A stretch of 64,000 bases of DNA, from contig NZ_CP051180.1 of assembly GCF_012295575.1 (NCBI RefSeq), positions 3,534,001-3,598,000 on the forward strand, read 5' to 3'. This DNA comes from Ferrimonas lipolytica. GTDB lineage: Bacteria > Pseudomonadota > Gammaproteobacteria > Enterobacterales > Shewanellaceae. The stretch's first letter is position 1. Each line of letters opens with the position of its first letter. The translations under genes were made by a program, and so were the position numbers. This document shows, piece after piece, positions 63,856 to 64,000 of the stretch. A model generated the notes under the pieces. The model was given only the letters and a program-made list of their open reading frames with translations, was not told the DNA's origin and did not search any database.

Positions 63856-64000
63856 ATGGATTTATTGGCACGATTACAACAATGGCGTTGGCGCAAGAGC
63901 TTGGGCTTTGTGGTGTATGTCGGCAAGCGTTGTCATAATCACGGATTGCAGATCACCGCCGGCCACTTAGCGTACGTAACTCTGCTGAGTATTGTGCCGA
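63856..64000 (+). CDS. YihY/BrkB-family inner-membrane protein (5' part)
   Basis: The first 48 codons are in the window. The sequence has the family's LGFVVYVGKRCHNHGL and AGHLAYVTLLSIVP. YihY proteins have about six helices and were once wrongly called RNase BN; the function is unknown. ATG 63856 follows CGGAGAG. The gene runs off the right edge. Confidence 0.87.
   Translation, partial: MDLLARLQQWRWRKSLGFVVYVGKRCHNHGLQITAGHLAYVTLLSIVP

Overview
The window reads as a chromosomal segment of a facultatively anaerobic, probably marine gammaproteobacterium of the Shewanella/Ferrimonas type (Alteromonadales-like). This rests on gene content and order: gpmI-envC-ctpA, rhodanese-secB-gpsA, hemN-DUF2489-yihI, cytochrome c4-engB-spf-polA and typA-glnA-ntrBC, together with dispersed anaerobic respiration functions. 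The genus is inferred from gene content, not from a marker gene. No rRNA, tRNA, CRISPR array, intact insertion sequence or prophage was seen.

Layout. 1-5.8 kb: cell-wall and glycolysis genes (ctpA-like, envC, gpmI) diverging from rhodanese, secB and gpsA. 5.8-8.1 kb: an HI0933-type flavoprotein and an MltC-like lytic transglycosylase. 8.1-12.4 kb: a duplicated module of two paralogous LysR regulators, each divergent from a gene ending in the same paired-CBS domain; one is a free-standing CBS protein, the other a FocA-type formate channel fused to the CBS pair. Both divergent gaps carry the same operator-like motif. 12.5-21.3 kb: a PAS-GGDEF-EAL protein, a lysophospholipase-like hydrolase, DUF1244, a DUF885 lipoprotein, hemN, DUF2489, yihI and a methyltransferase. 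21.4-24.2 kb is RNA-rich: a CsrB-type RNA with 16 GGA motifs, a candidate new small RNA with its own promoter and terminator, and Spot 42, around cytochrome c4 and engB.

24.2-37.2 kb: polA, elbB, two GNAT acetyltransferases, an HD hydrolase, a YhhQ transporter, moeAB, a GlsB-like membrane protein, an RluA-type synthase and the moaABCDE operon behind a likely molybdenum-cofactor riboswitch. Two inverted copies of a 230-290 bp MITE-like element lie in this stretch. 37.3-47.4 kb: ETF-ubiquinone oxidoreductase, an arylsulfate sulfotransferase locus with its dedicated DsbL/DsbI pair and a LysR gene, a degenerate GGDEF protein, a PfkB kinase and a HemN-like radical SAM protein beside a decayed TonB-dependent receptor. 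48-52.8 kb: a periplasmic formate dehydrogenase operon (TAT-target peptide, fdhA, fdhB, fdhC) with two CRP-like sites. 53.3-60.3 kb: ntrC, ntrB, a DUF4124 protein, and glnA divergent from typA, with clear NtrC and sigma-54 sites. 60.4-64 kb: a methyltransferase, rluF, a DUF2959 lipoprotein, a small membrane protein and the start of a YihY-family gene.

How the genes fit together. The molybdenum cofactor genes supply the formate dehydrogenase, whose substrate could be moved by the FocA-CBS channel. DsbL/DsbI form the disulfide that AssT needs. NtrBC act on glnA through sites visible in the sequence. Carbon-status regulation is suggested by Spot 42, the CsrB-type RNA and the CRP-like sites.
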